Source: Gordonia malaquae NBRC 108250
GTDB lineage: Bacteria; Actinomycetota; Actinomycetes; Mycobacteriales; Mycobacteriaceae
DNA: 64,000 nt
Direction: 5' to 3'
NCBI RefSeq assembly: GCF_000344135.1
Contig: NZ_BAOP01000016.1
Coordinates: 46,871 to 110,870 of the forward strand
Both the position numbers and the translations under genes were made by a program. Numbering within the stretch: position 1 is the first letter of the stretch; each line of letters starts with the position of its first letter. The notes below the pieces were generated by a model that worked only from the letters and a program-made list of their open reading frames with translations, did not search any database and was not told the DNA's origin. Below are positions 33,377 to 43,459 of this stretch, piece after piece.

Positions 33377-35401
33377 ATGTCCGATCCCATCATCGCTCCA
33401 TCGCTGGTGCTGCTCGACGCCGACGCGGGCGCCGACACCGAGGCTGTAGTCCGCACCCTCGCGGCGCTCGTCGGTGACGCCGGCCGCTCCGCAGACCCGT
33501 CCGATCTCATCGCTGGTGCGCTCGCCCGCGAGGCGAGCTCCCCGACCGGATTGCCGGGCGGCATCGCGATCCCCCACGCTCGCGCGGAATCGGTCACCTC
33601 CGCGACTCTCGCGATGGCCCGACTGTCCCGCCCCGTCGACTTCGGAGCGAAGGACGGACCGGCGGACATCGTCTTCTTGATCGCTGCGCCCGCCGGCGCG
33701 GGCAGTGAGCACATGAAGGTGCTCAGCGCCCTCGCACGCGCTCTGGTCCGCCCGGAGTTCGTCCAGAGCCTGCGCGACGCACCCGACGACACCACGATCG
33801 TAGAGCTCGTCACCGACGCCGTCACTCCGAAACCGGCCGCTCCGGCACCTGCTCCAGAACCCGCTTCCGAGCCGACGGGCAAGACGTCGATTCTCGCGAT
33901 CACAGCCTGCCCCACCGGCATCGCCCACACCTACATGGCCGCGGACGCCCTCAAACTCGCCGCCGAACGGGCCGACGTCGATTTCGCCGTCGAGACGCAG
34001 GGATCCAGCGGGACCACACCGTTCACCGCGGCCCAACTGTCCGCTGCAGACGCGGTGATCTTCGCGACCGACGTCGGTGTGAAGGGCCGCGAGCGGTTCG
34101 CCGGCAAACCGGTGATCGAGTCCGGCGTCAAGCGCGCGATCAACGAACCCGACACCATGATCGGCGAAGCGGTGGCAGCGTCCACCGACCCGCACGCACG
34201 TCGCGTCGCGGCCGGTGACGGCGCCGACGCCACGAGTGAGACGAACGACGGCGGCATCGGCGTCGGCGGACGCCTGAAGCAGGCGCTGCTGACCGGCGTC
34301 AGCTACATGATCCCCTTCGTCGCGGCAGGCGGTCTGCTCATCGCTCTCGGATTCCTGATCGCCGGATACGAGATCGGAAACTCACACGGCGACTCGGGCC
34401 TGTCGAACGGCGCGTACGTCGCGCTCAACAACACCCTCTGGGACCTGCCTTCGGGAGGGCTCGCCGAGTACATCGGCGGTGTCAGCTTCGCGGTGGGCGG
34501 TGCCGCGATGGGCCTGATGGTCGCCGTCCTCGCCGGCTACATCTCGTACGCGATCGCCGATCGGCCAGGCCTGGCGCCCGGTTTCACCGCCGGTGTCATC
34601 GCCGTCACGGTCGGCTCCGGATTCATCGGCGGCGTCGTCGGAGGTCTGATCGCGGGTGTCGTCGCGCTGTGGCTCTCGAAGCTTCCACTCCCGCAGTGGG
34701 CTCGTGGACTGCAGCCGGTGGTGATCATTCCGCTGCTCGGCACGCTGATCACCGGCGCGATCATGTACATGCTGCTCGCCGGTCCCCTGTCGTGGGTGAA
34801 CACTTCGCTCGAGGACGCTCTCAACTCGATGTCGGGCAGTTCCAAGGTGATCCTCGGCATCGTCATCGGCCTGATGATGTGCTTCGACCTCGGTGGCCCG
34901 GTGAACAAGGCCGCATACGCGGTGGGCGTGGCCGGTCTCGCCGCCGCCGACGCCGGCGCAGGCCAGTGGCAGTTCATGGCGGCAGTGATGGCCGCGGGCA
35001 TGGTCCCGCCGCTGGCCCTGGCGCTCGCGACCACGCTCCGACCGAGTCTGTTCACCGAACCCGAGCGGGAGAACGGCAAGGCGGCGTGGCTGCTCGGCGC
35101 GTCATTCATCTCCGAAGGCGCCATCCCGTTCGCCGCGGCCGACCCGTTGCGCGTGATTCCGTCGATGATGCTCGGCGGCGCCGTCACCGGCGGCCTGTCG
35201 ATGGCGCTCGGCGCCGAACTGCGTGCTCCGCACGGCGGCGTCTTCGTGCTCTTCGCGATGAACGGAACGTGGTGGAAGTTCCTGATCGCTATCCTCGTTG
35301 GCATGGTTGTCTCCGCGTTCGCGGTGATCGCCGCCAAGCAGATCAAGCCACGCGCCACCGACGACGCAGCGGACACCGCTCCCGCCGCCGCCACCGCCTG
35401 A
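33377..35401 (+). CDS. fruA: PTS fructose transporter, EIIABC fusion
   Basis: The 674-residue protein contains EIIA (phosphorylated H67 in IAIPHARAES), a Pro/Ala-rich linker, EIIB (C178 in ITACPTGIAHTYMAADAL) and the membrane EIIC domain from about residue 300, with around nine hydrophobic helices (FVAAGGLLIALGFLIAG; GGPVNKAAYAVG). It takes up fructose and phosphorylates it at C1. The order A-B-C in one chain is the actinobacterial arrangement. The C-terminus is Ala/Thr-rich. It lies 34 bases after fruK and 49 before ptsH in one operon. Confidence 0.95.
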   Translation: MSDPIIAPSLVLLDADAGADTEAVVRTLAALVGDAGRSADPSDLIAGALAREASSPTGLPGGIAIPHARAESVTSATLAMARLSRPVDFGAKDGPADIVFLIAAPAGAGSEHMKVLSALARALVRPEFVQSLRDAPDDTTIVELVTDAVTPKPAAPAPAPEPASEPTGKTSILAITACPTGIAHTYMAADALKLAAERADVDFAVETQGSSGTTPFTAAQLSAADAVIFATDVGVKGRERFAGKPVIESGVKRAINEPDTMIGEAVAASTDPHARRVAAGDGADATSETNDGGIGVGGRLKQALLTGVSYMIPFVAAGGLLIALGFLIAGYEIGNSHGDSGLSNGAYVALNNTLWDLPSGGLAEYIGGVSFAVGGAAMGLMVAVLAGYISYAIADRPGLAPGFTAGVIAVTVGSGFIGGVVGGLIAGVVALWLSKLPLPQWARGLQPVVIIPLLGTLITGAIMYMLLAGPLSWVNTSLEDALNSMSGSSKVILGIVIGLMMCFDLGGPVNKAAYAVGVAGLAAADAGAGQWQFMAAVMAAGMVPPLALALATTLRPSLFTEPERENGKAAWLLGASFISEGAIPFAAADPLRVIPSMMLGGAVTGGLSMALGAELRAPHGGVFVLFAMNGTWWKFLIAILVGMVVSAFAVIAAKQIKPRATDDAADTAPAAATA

Positions 35402-35450
35402 CTCCGACTCCGCTTGACCCTGAAGTAAAACAATCCGAAAGGCGCACCAC

Positions 35451-35711
35451 ATGCCCAGCACCACCGTGACCGTCGGCTCCGCAGTCGGTCTCCACGCTCG
35501 CCCGGCGACTCTGATCGCAGAAGCCGCGGCCGCCCTCGGCTCGTCGGTCACCCTCGCCGCAGACGGTGGCGACCCGGTCGACGCTGGCAGTGCACTGATG
35601 ATCATGACGCTCGGCGCCGAGAAGGGCGCGACGATCACCGTCGAGAGTGACGACCAGGCCGCCGTGGACACCATCGCGGCTCTGGTCGCGAAGGACCTCG
35701 ACGCCGAATAG
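35451..35711 (+). CDS. ptsH: HPr phosphocarrier protein
   Basis: The 86-residue protein has the active-site histidine H15 in GLHARPATL. The serine at position 47 (AGSALMIM) is in the place of the regulatory Ser46 of Gram-positive HPr, but whether an HPr kinase exists here cannot be told. HPr carries phosphate from enzyme I to the EII complexes. The ATG follows GAAAGG. It is the last gene of the operon and a terminator follows. Confidence 0.96.
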   Translation: MPSTTVTVGSAVGLHARPATLIAEAAAALGSSVTLAADGGDPVDAGSALMIMTLGAEKGATITVESDDQAAVDTIAALVAKDLDAE

Positions 35712-35735
35712 AGCCTCTCTTTCGACACCAACGCC

Positions 35736-35765
35736 GAAGGCGCCCGCATCCGTGCGGGCGCCTTC
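35736..35765. terminator. Intrinsic terminator of the fru operon
   Basis: GAAGGCGCCCGCA (35736–35748) and its exact complement (35753–35765) flank a TCCG loop, followed by a T-rich stretch TCTGTT. It separates ptsH from the convergent hflX stop. Confidence 0.85.
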
Positions 35766-35772
35766 TCTGTTC

Positions 35773-37182
35773 CTAAACGATCAGGTCGGCGAACTCTCCG
35801 GCGAGCGCGGACGGCATGCGCACGTGCAGACGAGTGCCGTCGGCGTTGTGCTCGGTCGACAGCACATGCGCGTACTGGTGGAGCCGCGAGATCACCTCGC
35901 CCCGGGCGAACGGGACCTGGAGGTCTGCTTCGACGTCGTCACGCTGAACGAACGCGGTGATGCGGTCGAACAGGCCGGGCAGCCCTTCGCCCGTGCGCGC
36001 CGACACGAAGACCGCGTCGGGGAACTCCGCACGCAGGGTGGTCATGCGCACATCGTCGATCGCGTCGATCTTGTTGATCACCAACATCTCCGGCGGCGGA
36101 GGAAGCTTCTCCTCCTCAAGCACTTCGCGGAGCACCTGACGGACCGTGGAGATCTGCAGATCCGGGAAGGGATCGGCGCCGTCGACGACGTGGATCAGCA
36201 GATCAGCGTCGACCGCCTCTTCGAGCGTCGACCGGAACGCTTCGACGAGCTGAGTCGGCAGGTGTCGGACGAAGCCGACGGTGTCGGTGAAGACCACTTC
36301 GTGGCCGTCGGCGAGTTCCGCGCGGCGGGTCGTCGGGTCGAGAGTGGCGAACAGCGCGTCCTGCACCAGCACGCCGGCCCCGGTCATGGCGTTGACCAGG
36401 CTCGACTTGCCCGCATTCGTGTAGCCGACCACGGTGAGCGCGGGAACGGTGCCCCGACGGCGGGCCGCGCGTTTCACGGTGCGCGCGGTCTTCATGCCGC
36501 GGATCTCCTTGCGGAGCTTGGCCATTCGTTCACGAATCCGGCGGCGGTCGGTCTCGATCTTGGTCTCACCGGGCCCGCGGAGGCCGACGCCTCCGTTGCT
36601 GCCGGCACGACCGCCGGCTTGGCGGGACATCGACTCGCCCCAGCCGCGCAGACGCGGGAGCATGTACTCCATTTGGGCGAGGGACACCTGCGCCTTGCCC
36701 TCGCGCGACGTGGCGTGCTGGGCGAAGATGTCGAGGATCAGGGCCGTGCGGTCGATCACCTTGACCTTGACGACCTTTTCGAGCGCGGTCAGCTGAGCGG
36801 GAGTCAGCTCGCCGTCGCAGACGACGGTGTCGGCGCCGGTGGCGAGGACGACCTCGCGGACCTCCTGTGCCTTGCCGGACCCGAGGTACGTCGCCGGGTC
36901 GGGTTTGGACCGCCGTTGGAACAGGGCTTCGAGAACCTCGGAGCCCGCGGTCTCGGCAAGTGCAGCGAGTTCGGCGAGGCTGGCTTCGGCCTGCGCGAGT
37001 GTGCCGGACGTCCAGACGCCGACGAGCACGACGCGCTCGAGTCGGAGCTGGCGGTACTCGACCTCGGTGACGTCGTCGAGTTCGGTGGACAGTCCGACGA
37101 CACGTTGCAGTGACGCGCGATCGTCGAGCGCGAGTTCACCGGTGGTGGGATGTTCGGGGGTGTCGATGTGAGTTTCAGTCAT
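35773..37182 (-). CDS. hflX: GTPase HflX
   Basis: The protein of about 469 residues has the N-terminal HflX domain (YLGSGKAQEVREVV; RPRLRGWG-like LPRLRGWGESMSRQ; RGPGETKIETDRRR) and a TrmE-Era-type GTPase domain: G1 GYTNAGKSSL, G3 DTVGFVRHLP, G4 NKID, G5 SARTGEG. HflX splits or rescues ribosomes under heat or antibiotic stress. An ATG four codons upstream could also start it; neither has a clear ribosome-binding site. It is the last gene of a run with dapF and miaA, as in M. tuberculosis. Confidence 0.95.
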   Translation of the reverse strand: MTETHIDTPEHPTTGELALDDRASLQRVVGLSTELDDVTEVEYRQLRLERVVLVGVWTSGTLAQAEASLAELAALAETAGSEVLEALFQRRSKPDPATYLGSGKAQEVREVVLATGADTVVCDGELTPAQLTALEKVVKVKVIDRTALILDIFAQHATSREGKAQVSLAQMEYMLPRLRGWGESMSRQAGGRAGSNGGVGLRGPGETKIETDRRRIRERMAKLRKEIRGMKTARTVKRAARRRGTVPALTVVGYTNAGKSSLVNAMTGAGVLVQDALFATLDPTTRRAELADGHEVVFTDTVGFVRHLPTQLVEAFRSTLEEAVDADLLIHVVDGADPFPDLQISTVRQVLREVLEEEKLPPPPEMLVINKIDAIDDVRMTTLRAEFPDAVFVSARTGEGLPGLFDRITAFVQRDDVEADLQVPFARGEVISRLHQYAHVLSTEHNADGTRLHVRMPSALAGEFADLIV

Positions 37183-37244
37183 TCTGTGCACCATTGTGCC
37201 CGGTGAGGCAGGGACGATGCACGTGAGTTTCCCGGCCGGGCCGT

Positions 37245-38144
37245 CTAGAGGACCGCCCAGCCGGGATTGAGCTCGCCGCGGGCCACAAGCCGGGACGGTC
37301 CACGGAGGACGGCAGCGCCGTCGGCGACGGTCACCACGACGTCACCGCCGGGAATCGTGATGCCAACGACTCCGGCGTCGCGCCCGATCCCGTGGAGCGC
37401 GGCGCTCGCCGCCGCGACGAGGCCGGTGCCGCACGATCGTGTCTCCCCCACGCCCCGCTCGAACACCCGCATGTGCGCGGTGAAGTCGACGTCGGATTCT
37501 GATGGTGCGAGCGGCGTCAGGATCTCCACATTGGCGCCGTTCGGAAACACGTCGGCATCGAGCTGCGCTCCGGTCGTCAAATCCAACGCAGCGAGTGAGT
37601 CGACGGTGAGGCCCTCGACGACACACGCCAGGTGCGGATTGCCGACGTCGACTCGCTCACCGATGTAACGGCCTCGGGCGATCCCGACCGCGCTCGGTCC
37701 GTCGAGTCGCACATGGCCCATCGCGACACTCACATCGGCGTCGACAGCGTCGAAGCGGTGGACCACCACCGGCCGAGACCCGGCCCGCGAACCGACGGGG
37801 AACGTGTCCGAGTCGACGAGCCCGGCCGCCCGACAGTAATGGGCGAACACGCGGACCCCGTTGCCGCACATCTCGGCGATCGATCCGTCGGCGTTGCGGT
37901 AGTCCATGAACCAGTCGTCGGCAGCGACACCGTCCGGCAGTGCGTCGATCACGCCTGCACCGACGAGTGCACCGGCGGTGGCCACGCGCAGCACTCCGTC
38001 GGCGCCGATGCCTCGCTGCCGGTCGCACAGTGCGCTCACCAGCTCGGTCGTCAGATCGACGGAGACCGTCGGGTCCGGGATCACCACGAAGTCGTTCTGG
38101 GTTCCATGGCCTTTGACGAACGAGAGTGCGGGCGCGGCAGTCAT
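37245..38144 (-). CDS. dapF: Diaminopimelate epimerase
   Basis: The 299-residue enzyme converts LL- to meso-diaminopimelate for lysine and peptidoglycan. Both catalytic cysteines are visible: MCGNGVRVF and RSCGTGLVAAA. The start HGTQNDFVVI is typical. TAAAAT, which includes the miaA stop codon, lies seven bases before the ATG, so a leaderless internal transcript is possible in addition to read-through from miaA. Confidence 0.96.
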   Translation of the reverse strand: MTAAPALSFVKGHGTQNDFVVIPDPTVSVDLTTELVSALCDRQRGIGADGVLRVATAGALVGAGVIDALPDGVAADDWFMDYRNADGSIAEMCGNGVRVFAHYCRAAGLVDSDTFPVGSRAGSRPVVVHRFDAVDADVSVAMGHVRLDGPSAVGIARGRYIGERVDVGNPHLACVVEGLTVDSLAALDLTTGAQLDADVFPNGANVEILTPLAPSESDVDFTAHMRVFERGVGETRSCGTGLVAAASAALHGIGRDAGVVGITIPGGDVVVTVADGAAVLRGPSRLVARGELNPGWAVL

Positions 38145-38154
38145 GCAGGCGATT

Positions 38155-39069
38155 TTACCTGTCGAGCGCCCGGAGGGCTTCGGCGAACAGTGTCGGCGAC
38201 GCCGCATCAAGCCAGATCGCGCGGTGATCGCGCCGGAACCAGGACCGCTGTCTGCGGACGTAGCGGCGAGTGCCGATGAACGTCAGCTCCTGTGCCGTGT
38301 CCAGATCGTACTCGCCGTCGAGGTGAGCGAGCATCTGTGCGTACCCGATCGCCTGCGATGCGGTCTTCCCGTCGCGCAGGCCCCGCTCACACAGTGCGAC
38401 GACCTCGTCGCGGAAGCCCGACGCGAACATCTGGGCCGTCCGCTCCTCGATCCGCGCGTCGAGCACGTCCCGCTCGCGGTCGATCGCCAGGATTCTTGTG
38501 CCCCAACGCGGTTCCCCGATGGTCGGCGCGGAGGCCGCGAACGGCCGGCCGGTGATCTCGACGACTTCGAGCGCCCGCACGATCCGTCTGCCGTCCGTGT
38601 CGAGGATCGTCGACGCCGCAGCGGGGTCGACCTCGCCGAGGCGCGCGTGCAGTGCGAGTGGCCCGATGCGGTCGAGCTCCGCCTCGTACCGAGCTCTCAC
38701 CTGCGCATCGGTGGCGGGAAACTCCCAGTCGTCGAGCAGTCCCTGCACGTACATCATCGATCCGCCGACGATGACCGGCGTGACGTCGTCCGCCAACAGC
38801 CGCTCGATCACCACGGTCGCCGCAACCTTGTACCCCGCGACCGTCGCCGTCTCGGTGACGTCGAGTACGTCGAACAGGTGATGAGGTATGCCGCGACGCT
38901 CGTCGACCGGCGGCTTCGCGGTCCCGATGTCCATCCCACGGTATTGAGCCATCGCGTCGACGTTGACGATCTGCCCGCCGAACCGCTCGGCGAGGTCGAG
39001 GGCCAGTGCCGACTTCCCGCTGGCCGTCGGCCCGACGATCGCGATCGGGGCGATCACCGGGGAGTCCAT
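38155..39069 (-). CDS. miaA: tRNA dimethylallyltransferase
   Basis: The 304-residue enzyme adds a dimethylallyl group to A37 of tRNAs reading UNN codons, the step before MiaB. The P-loop [41 protein letters not shown] and the C-terminal QAIGYAQML and [10 protein letters not shown] segments are characteristic. The ATG lies inside the 3' end of the upstream gene (16-base overlap), so translation is coupled. miaB lies a few genes away in this window. Confidence 0.95.
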   Translation of the reverse strand: MDSPVIAPIAIVGPTASGKSALALDLAERFGGQIVNVDAMAQYRGMDIGTAKPPVDERRGIPHHLFDVLDVTETATVAGYKVAATVVIERLLADDVTPVIVGGSMMYVQGLLDDWEFPATDAQVRARYEAELDRIGPLALHARLGEVDPAAASTILDTDGRRIVRALEVVEITGRPFAASAPTIGEPRWGTRILAIDRERDVLDARIEERTAQMFASGFRDEVVALCERGLRDGKTASQAIGYAQMLAHLDGEYDLDTAQELTFIGTRRYVRRQRSWFRRDHRAIWLDAASPTLFAEALRALDR

Positions 39070-39743
39070 GTGGCGACCGTGTACCCGACACCGAGCGGCG
39101 CATCCGCGTACCGGAGCTCTGACGTCATCTCGTGTCCTCGCGCCAACGCCGCGAGGACCTGCAGAGCGACTCGCCCACCCACGCCGTCGGCCTCGCACGC
39201 CGCGGGATCAAGAGCGGCCAACGCCTCCAGATCGACCGAAGCGATCGCGTCGTCGACGGTTCGCTGCAGCGCGTGCGCAGATGGGCGGTCACCACCGCCC
39301 GGTGCCGACGGCGTCAACGCGGTGGCGCCGTCGGCGACGACCAACACGCCGACCGGGATCGGGTAGTCGCCGATACTCGCGGCGAGGTCGAACCCGGCCG
39401 ACGCAGCCTCCTGCGGCGTCCACGACGGATCCACCACAAGCGGCCGGATGGACGCTGCCGGCGACGTCTGACCGCGCAGCCATGCGGCGATCAGCATCGA
39501 CAGTGGAGACCGCTCGTCGTCGCCTCCGGCCCGGAGCGTCACCGGAACGTCGACGCCGTAGGACGAGAAACGCCTGTTCGGACCGTCGGCGCCGATCGCC
39601 ACCCACCTCTCCGCCGCGGTGCCGAGACTCTCCGCGGCCGCCAGTGCAGCTGCGCGGACGTCGATCACCTCGGGCGCATCCGGACCGGACAATTCGGGGA
39701 GCAGAACCGGAGCACTCGGGACGATCGCAACCTGGGCAAGCAC
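39054..39743 (-). CDS. Conserved protein, class III extradiol dioxygenase-like fold
   Basis: The 229-residue protein starts [18 protein letters not shown] and continues with [20 protein letters not shown] and [15 protein letters not shown]. The layout suggests the LigB/AMMECR1-type class III extradiol dioxygenase superfamily, but the usual paired metal histidines are not evident, so enzymatic activity is doubtful. By synteny it is the Rv2728c protein that precedes miaA. It overlaps miaA by 16 bases. Function is unknown. Confidence 0.75.
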   Translation of the reverse strand: MLAQVAIVPSAPVLLPELSGPDAPEVIDVRAAALAAAESLGTAAERWVAIGADGPNRRFSSYGVDVPVTLRAGGDDERSPLSMLIAAWLRGQTSPAASIRPLVVDPSWTPQEAASAGFDLAASIGDYPIPVGVLVVADGATALTPSAPGGGDRPSAHALQRTVDDAIASVDLEALAALDPAACEADGVGGRVALQVLAALARGHEMTSELRYADAPLGVGYTVATWTPR

Positions 39744-39882
39744 GGGACCGACCGTACCGGCATCGCCGCAGCTTTACCCAAATCTGCGGTGGGCGACCCC
39801 GCGCCTGGATCTGACCTGCTTGAATGAAGTCCGTAGTGATCGGCAGCCGTGACGCGCGGCGATAGCAGTAGGGACACCCGAG

Positions 39883-41214
39883 ATGACCAACCCGACCCCA
39901 GCCCCCAAGCCAGGTCCGTCGACGTCCGGGCCGAAGCCCGGCCCTCGTCCGCACGGCGCCCCGACCCCCGCGGTCCCGGTGCACCACGTAGCCGTCGGCG
40001 ATCCGTCCAAGCACGGCCGCATCGACGCGGACGGAACCGTGTGGCTGATCACCTCGTCGGGCGAACGCAGTATCGGGTCGTGGCAGGCGGGAACCGTCGA
40101 CGAGGGCCTGGCCCACTTCGCGCGCAAGTTCGCCGACCTCGCGACCGAGGTCGAGATCCTGGAGGAACGTCTTGCGGCGCGGTCCGGTGATCCCCGCAAG
40201 ACACAGACCGCCGCGGCCCACCTCCTTGAAGAGCTGCCGAACGCTCAGGTCATCGGTGACGTCGACGAACTCGCCGCACGCCTGGGCGGCATCGTCGCGA
40301 ATGCCGACGGCGTCGCCGAGGAGGTGAAGGCCGAACGCGGTGAACAGCGCGCGGCGGCGATCGCCCGCAAGGAGGAACTCGCCTCGGAGGCCGAGCAGAT
40401 CGGTTCCGAGGGCACGTCGTGGAAGACCGGCGGCGACCGTCTACGCGCCATCCTCGACGAGTGGAAGACGATCAAGGGCGTCGACCGCAAGACGGACGAC
40501 GCGCTGTGGAAGCGGTTCTCCAAGGCGCGCGACGCGTTCAATCGTCGGCGCGGCGCGTACTTCGCCGACCTCGATCGGGAACGTGCGGGCGCCAAGTCGC
40601 GCAAGGAGGAACTGATCGCTCAGGCGGAGGCCCTCTCGTCATCCACCGACTGGGGGCCCACCGCGGGCCGCTTCCGCGATCTCCTGCAGGAGTGGAAGGC
40701 CGCAGGGCGAGCGCCCCGCGACGCCGACGAAGCCCTGTGGGTGCGCTTCAAGGCAGCACAGGACGTCTTCTTCGCGGCGCGGAACGCCGTCAACTCCGAA
40801 CGCGACGCCGAGTTCGCTGAGAACGCGAAGGTCAAGCTCGAACTCCTCACCGAGGCCGAGGCGTCCATCGATCCGGAGAAGGACCTCGAAGCGGCACGTA
40901 CTCAGTTCCGCGCGTTCCGCGACAAGTGGGAGGAGATCGGCAAGGTCCCCCGCGAGCAGATGCACGCTCTCGAAGGTCGCGTCCGCGCTCTCGAGAAGGC
41001 GCTGCGCGACGCGGAGGACGCCGACTGGAGCCGCACCGATCCCGAAGCGCAGGCACGTGCCGCGCAGTTCACCGAGCGCGCCGAGAAGCTCGAAGAGCAG
41101 GCGGCGAAGGCAGCCGAGGCAGGCAAGGACCGGGACGCCGCGAAGTTCCGCGAGCAGGCAGCGCAGTGGCGCGACTGGGCGGGCACCGCTCAGTCCGCAC
41201 TCTCCGACCGGTAG
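39883..41214 (+). CDS. DUF349 coiled-coil protein
   Basis: The 443-residue protein has a Pro-rich N-terminus of about 35 residues, then repeated helical DUF349 units: LRAILDEWKTIKGVDRKTDDALWKRFSKARDAF and FRDLLQEWKAAGRAPRDADEALWVRFKAAQDVF. It ends in a charged coiled coil (AAQFTERAEKLEEQAAKAAEAG). It corresponds to Rv2731. DUF349 proteins are cytosolic and of poorly known function. AGGGA lies upstream of the ATG. A bidirectional hairpin follows the stop. Confidence 0.9.
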   Translation: MTNPTPAPKPGPSTSGPKPGPRPHGAPTPAVPVHHVAVGDPSKHGRIDADGTVWLITSSGERSIGSWQAGTVDEGLAHFARKFADLATEVEILEERLAARSGDPRKTQTAAAHLLEELPNAQVIGDVDELAARLGGIVANADGVAEEVKAERGEQRAAAIARKEELASEAEQIGSEGTSWKTGGDRLRAILDEWKTIKGVDRKTDDALWKRFSKARDAFNRRRGAYFADLDRERAGAKSRKEELIAQAEALSSSTDWGPTAGRFRDLLQEWKAAGRAPRDADEALWVRFKAAQDVFFAARNAVNSERDAEFAENAKVKLELLTEAEASIDPEKDLEAARTQFRAFRDKWEEIGKVPREQMHALEGRVRALEKALRDAEDADWSRTDPEAQARAAQFTERAEKLEEQAAKAAEAGKDRDAAKFREQAAQWRDWAGTAQSALSDR

Positions 41215-41220
41215 CCGGTC

Positions 41221-41263
41221 GAAGTCGGGCGCCGGGCGTCAGTTGCCTCCGGTGCCCGACTTC
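41221..41263. terminator. Bidirectional terminator after the DUF349 gene
   Basis: GAAGTCGGGC (41221–41230) pairs with GCCCGACTTC (41254–41263), with an inner CCGG/CCGG continuation after one mismatch. It begins six bases after the DUF349 stop and covers the last codons of the convergent membrane-protein gene. Confidence 0.75.
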
Positions 41264-41832
41264 CGCTGGAGAGCCAGACCCGCTGCTTCCTGCTCCGCCG
41301 CCTTCTCGCGGCGCTCTGCCTCCAATGCGAGGTGGTAGTTGCTGCGGGCCCACACTGTGCGCGACCAGTGGAACGTCAGCACGATCACGGCGAACCAGCC
41401 GAGGAGCAGTCCGATCCCCGCACCCGACGGCACTGTCCAGTCGGCGACGCCGACCGTGTTCCGCGTCCAGATCGCAAGCATGCCGGCAACGGATGCCACG
41501 GCGGAGCCGCACAGCGCGAGCCAGGCCAGCACCCACCGGCGGGTCAGCAGTGCGACGATCGAGAAGCCGATCCCGAAGATCACCAGCAGGTAGACGAACA
41601 CGCGCGACGGAAGCGCGATCGCTTCGGCGTGCGCGGTGTCCGACATCGTCATCACGTCGAGCCCGTTGGCCGCGCCCGCATGCGGCAGAATCACCGACAG
41701 CAGTGCGACCAGCACGCAGACGGCCACGACCACGGCACGCGCGCCGGGATCGATCTCGCCCGCGACCTTCTGCTCGGCCTTCTTCAGGTCGTCTTCGTAT
41801 TCGCCGAACGTCGACGTCTCGTCCGCACTCAT
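41239..41832 (-). CDS. Conserved membrane protein (Rv2732c-like)
   Basis: The 197-residue protein has a hydrophilic N-terminus ([31 protein letters not shown]), four hydrophobic segments between about residues 32 and 158, and a charged C-terminal tail ([24 protein letters not shown]). It starts at an ATG that overlaps the miaB stop as ATGA, six bases after GGAGG. It follows miaB as Rv2732c does in M. tuberculosis. Function is unknown. Confidence 0.82.
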   Translation of the reverse strand: MSADETSTFGEYEDDLKKAEQKVAGEIDPGARAVVVAVCVLVALLSVILPHAGAANGLDVMTMSDTAHAEAIALPSRVFVYLLVIFGIGFSIVALLTRRWVLAWLALCGSAVASVAGMLAIWTRNTVGVADWTVPSGAGIGLLLGWFAVIVLTFHWSRTVWARSNYHLALEAERREKAAEQEAAGLALQRKSGTGGN

Positions 41833-43328
41833 GCGCATCCTCCAGTTCCGCAGGCCGAAGCCGTTTCGATGATCGGCGACGCACCGACCATCGGCATGCC
41901 GAGTCCCACGCCGACCGGTGCCGTCGTGGGTGTGGTTCCCGCCTGATGGGCGTCGCCCGCCCGAGTCCGCCGGACCGAGGCGACGCCGGCGTCGGCGATC
42001 AAGTGGTGTGGTGCGGCCTCGGTGATCGTGCTCGTCACGATGTCGCCCGGCCGGACAGCGGTGCGGTCGTCGACGGCGAAGTGCACCAGGCGACCATCTC
42101 GTGCGCGGCCCGTCATCCGGCCCGTCGCCGAACTCTTGCGGCCCTCGTCCGCGACGACGAGCAACTCCACGTCAGTGCCGACGAGTTCTTCGTTCGCTTC
42201 CAGACAGATCCGTTCCTGCAGCTTGATGAGACGCTGATACCGCTCGGTCACCACCTCCTGCGGAACCTGATCGGCCATGGTCGCAGCGGGCGTGCCGGGA
42301 CGCGCCGAATACTGGAACGTGAACGCGCTGGAGAAACGGGCCTTCTCGACGACGTCGAGGGTCTCGGCGAAGTCCTCCTCGGTCTCGCCGGGAAACCCGA
42401 CGATGATGTCGGTCGTGATCGCGGCGTGCGGCATCGCCTCGCGGACACGTTCGAGGATGCCGAGGTACTTGGCCTTGCGGTAGCTCCGTCGCATCGCCTT
42501 GAGCACCCGGTCGGAACCCGACTGCAAAGGCATGTGCAGCTGCGGGCACACGTTGGGAGTCTGCGCCATCGCCTCGATCACGTCGTCGGTGAACTCAGCG
42601 GGGTGGGGCGACGTGAAGCGGACGCGCTCGAGGCCCTCGATGTCGCCGCACGCGCGGAGCAGCTCGGCGAACGCACCGCGGTTGCGCGGTGTGTCCGGGT
42701 CGGCGAACGACATGCCGTAGGCGTTGACGTTCTGACCGAGCAACGTCACCTCGAGCACCCCCTGATCGACGAGTGCCTGCACTTCGGCCAGCACGTCGCC
42801 CGGCCGACGATCGACCTCCTTGCCGCGCAGTGACGGGACGATGCAGAACGTGCAGGTGTTGTTGCAGCCGACCGACACCGACACCCAGCCCGAGTACGCC
42901 GAGTCTCGACGTGCGGGCAGAGTCGACGGGAAGGTCTCGAGCGAATCGAGGATCTCGACCTGCGCCTCCTCGTTGTGCCTGGCGCGGTCGAGCAATGCGG
43001 GCAGCGATCCGATGTTGTGTGTGCCGAACACGACGTCCACCCAGGGCGCCTTCTTCAGGACGACGTCCTTGTCCTTCTGTGCAAGACACCCGCCGACGGC
43101 GATCTGCATGCCCGGCCGAGCGGACTTCACCGGTGCCAGGTGCGACAGGTTGCCGTACAGCTTGTTGTCGGCGTTCTCGCGGATCGCGCAGGTGTTGAAG
43201 ACGACGAGGTCTGCGTCGTCACCGTCGGGAGCGGCGACGTATCCGGCGTCCTCGAGAAGTCCCGCGATGCGCTCGGAATCGTGGACGTTCATCTGACACC
43301 CGTAGGTCCGTACCGAATACGACTTCAT
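41829..43328 (-). CDS. miaB: tRNA-2-methylthio-N6-dimethylallyladenosine synthase MiaB
   Basis: The protein of about 499 residues is a radical-SAM methylthiotransferase. The N-terminal domain holds the auxiliary-cluster cysteines ([21 protein letters not shown]), the radical-SAM motif is CNNTCTFC, and a TRAM domain follows ([18 protein letters not shown]). It methylthiolates i6A37 made by MiaA. A GTG five codons upstream is an alternative start; both fit the GGAGGGG site poorly. The C-terminus extends beyond TRAM by about 45 Gly/Ala/Thr-rich residues ending in two cysteines (CGTGGCA). Confidence 0.95.
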   Translation of the reverse strand: MKSYSVRTYGCQMNVHDSERIAGLLEDAGYVAAPDGDDADLVVFNTCAIRENADNKLYGNLSHLAPVKSARPGMQIAVGGCLAQKDKDVVLKKAPWVDVVFGTHNIGSLPALLDRARHNEEAQVEILDSLETFPSTLPARRDSAYSGWVSVSVGCNNTCTFCIVPSLRGKEVDRRPGDVLAEVQALVDQGVLEVTLLGQNVNAYGMSFADPDTPRNRGAFAELLRACGDIEGLERVRFTSPHPAEFTDDVIEAMAQTPNVCPQLHMPLQSGSDRVLKAMRRSYRKAKYLGILERVREAMPHAAITTDIIVGFPGETEEDFAETLDVVEKARFSSAFTFQYSARPGTPAATMADQVPQEVVTERYQRLIKLQERICLEANEELVGTDVELLVVADEGRKSSATGRMTGRARDGRLVHFAVDDRTAVRPGDIVTSTITEAAPHHLIADAGVASVRRTRAGDAHQAGTTPTTAPVGVGLGMPMVGASPIIETASACGTGGCA

Positions 43329-43459
43329 CGCTGCACTGCTCACCCCTCCAGATTACGTGGCGGGGCAAATCGACCGGACGCCGATCTTTACACGTCTGAA
43401 ACACAGTTCTTCGCCCGTCCTGCAGACCTGTGGCCGTTGCCACAACTACGTTGGTACAC

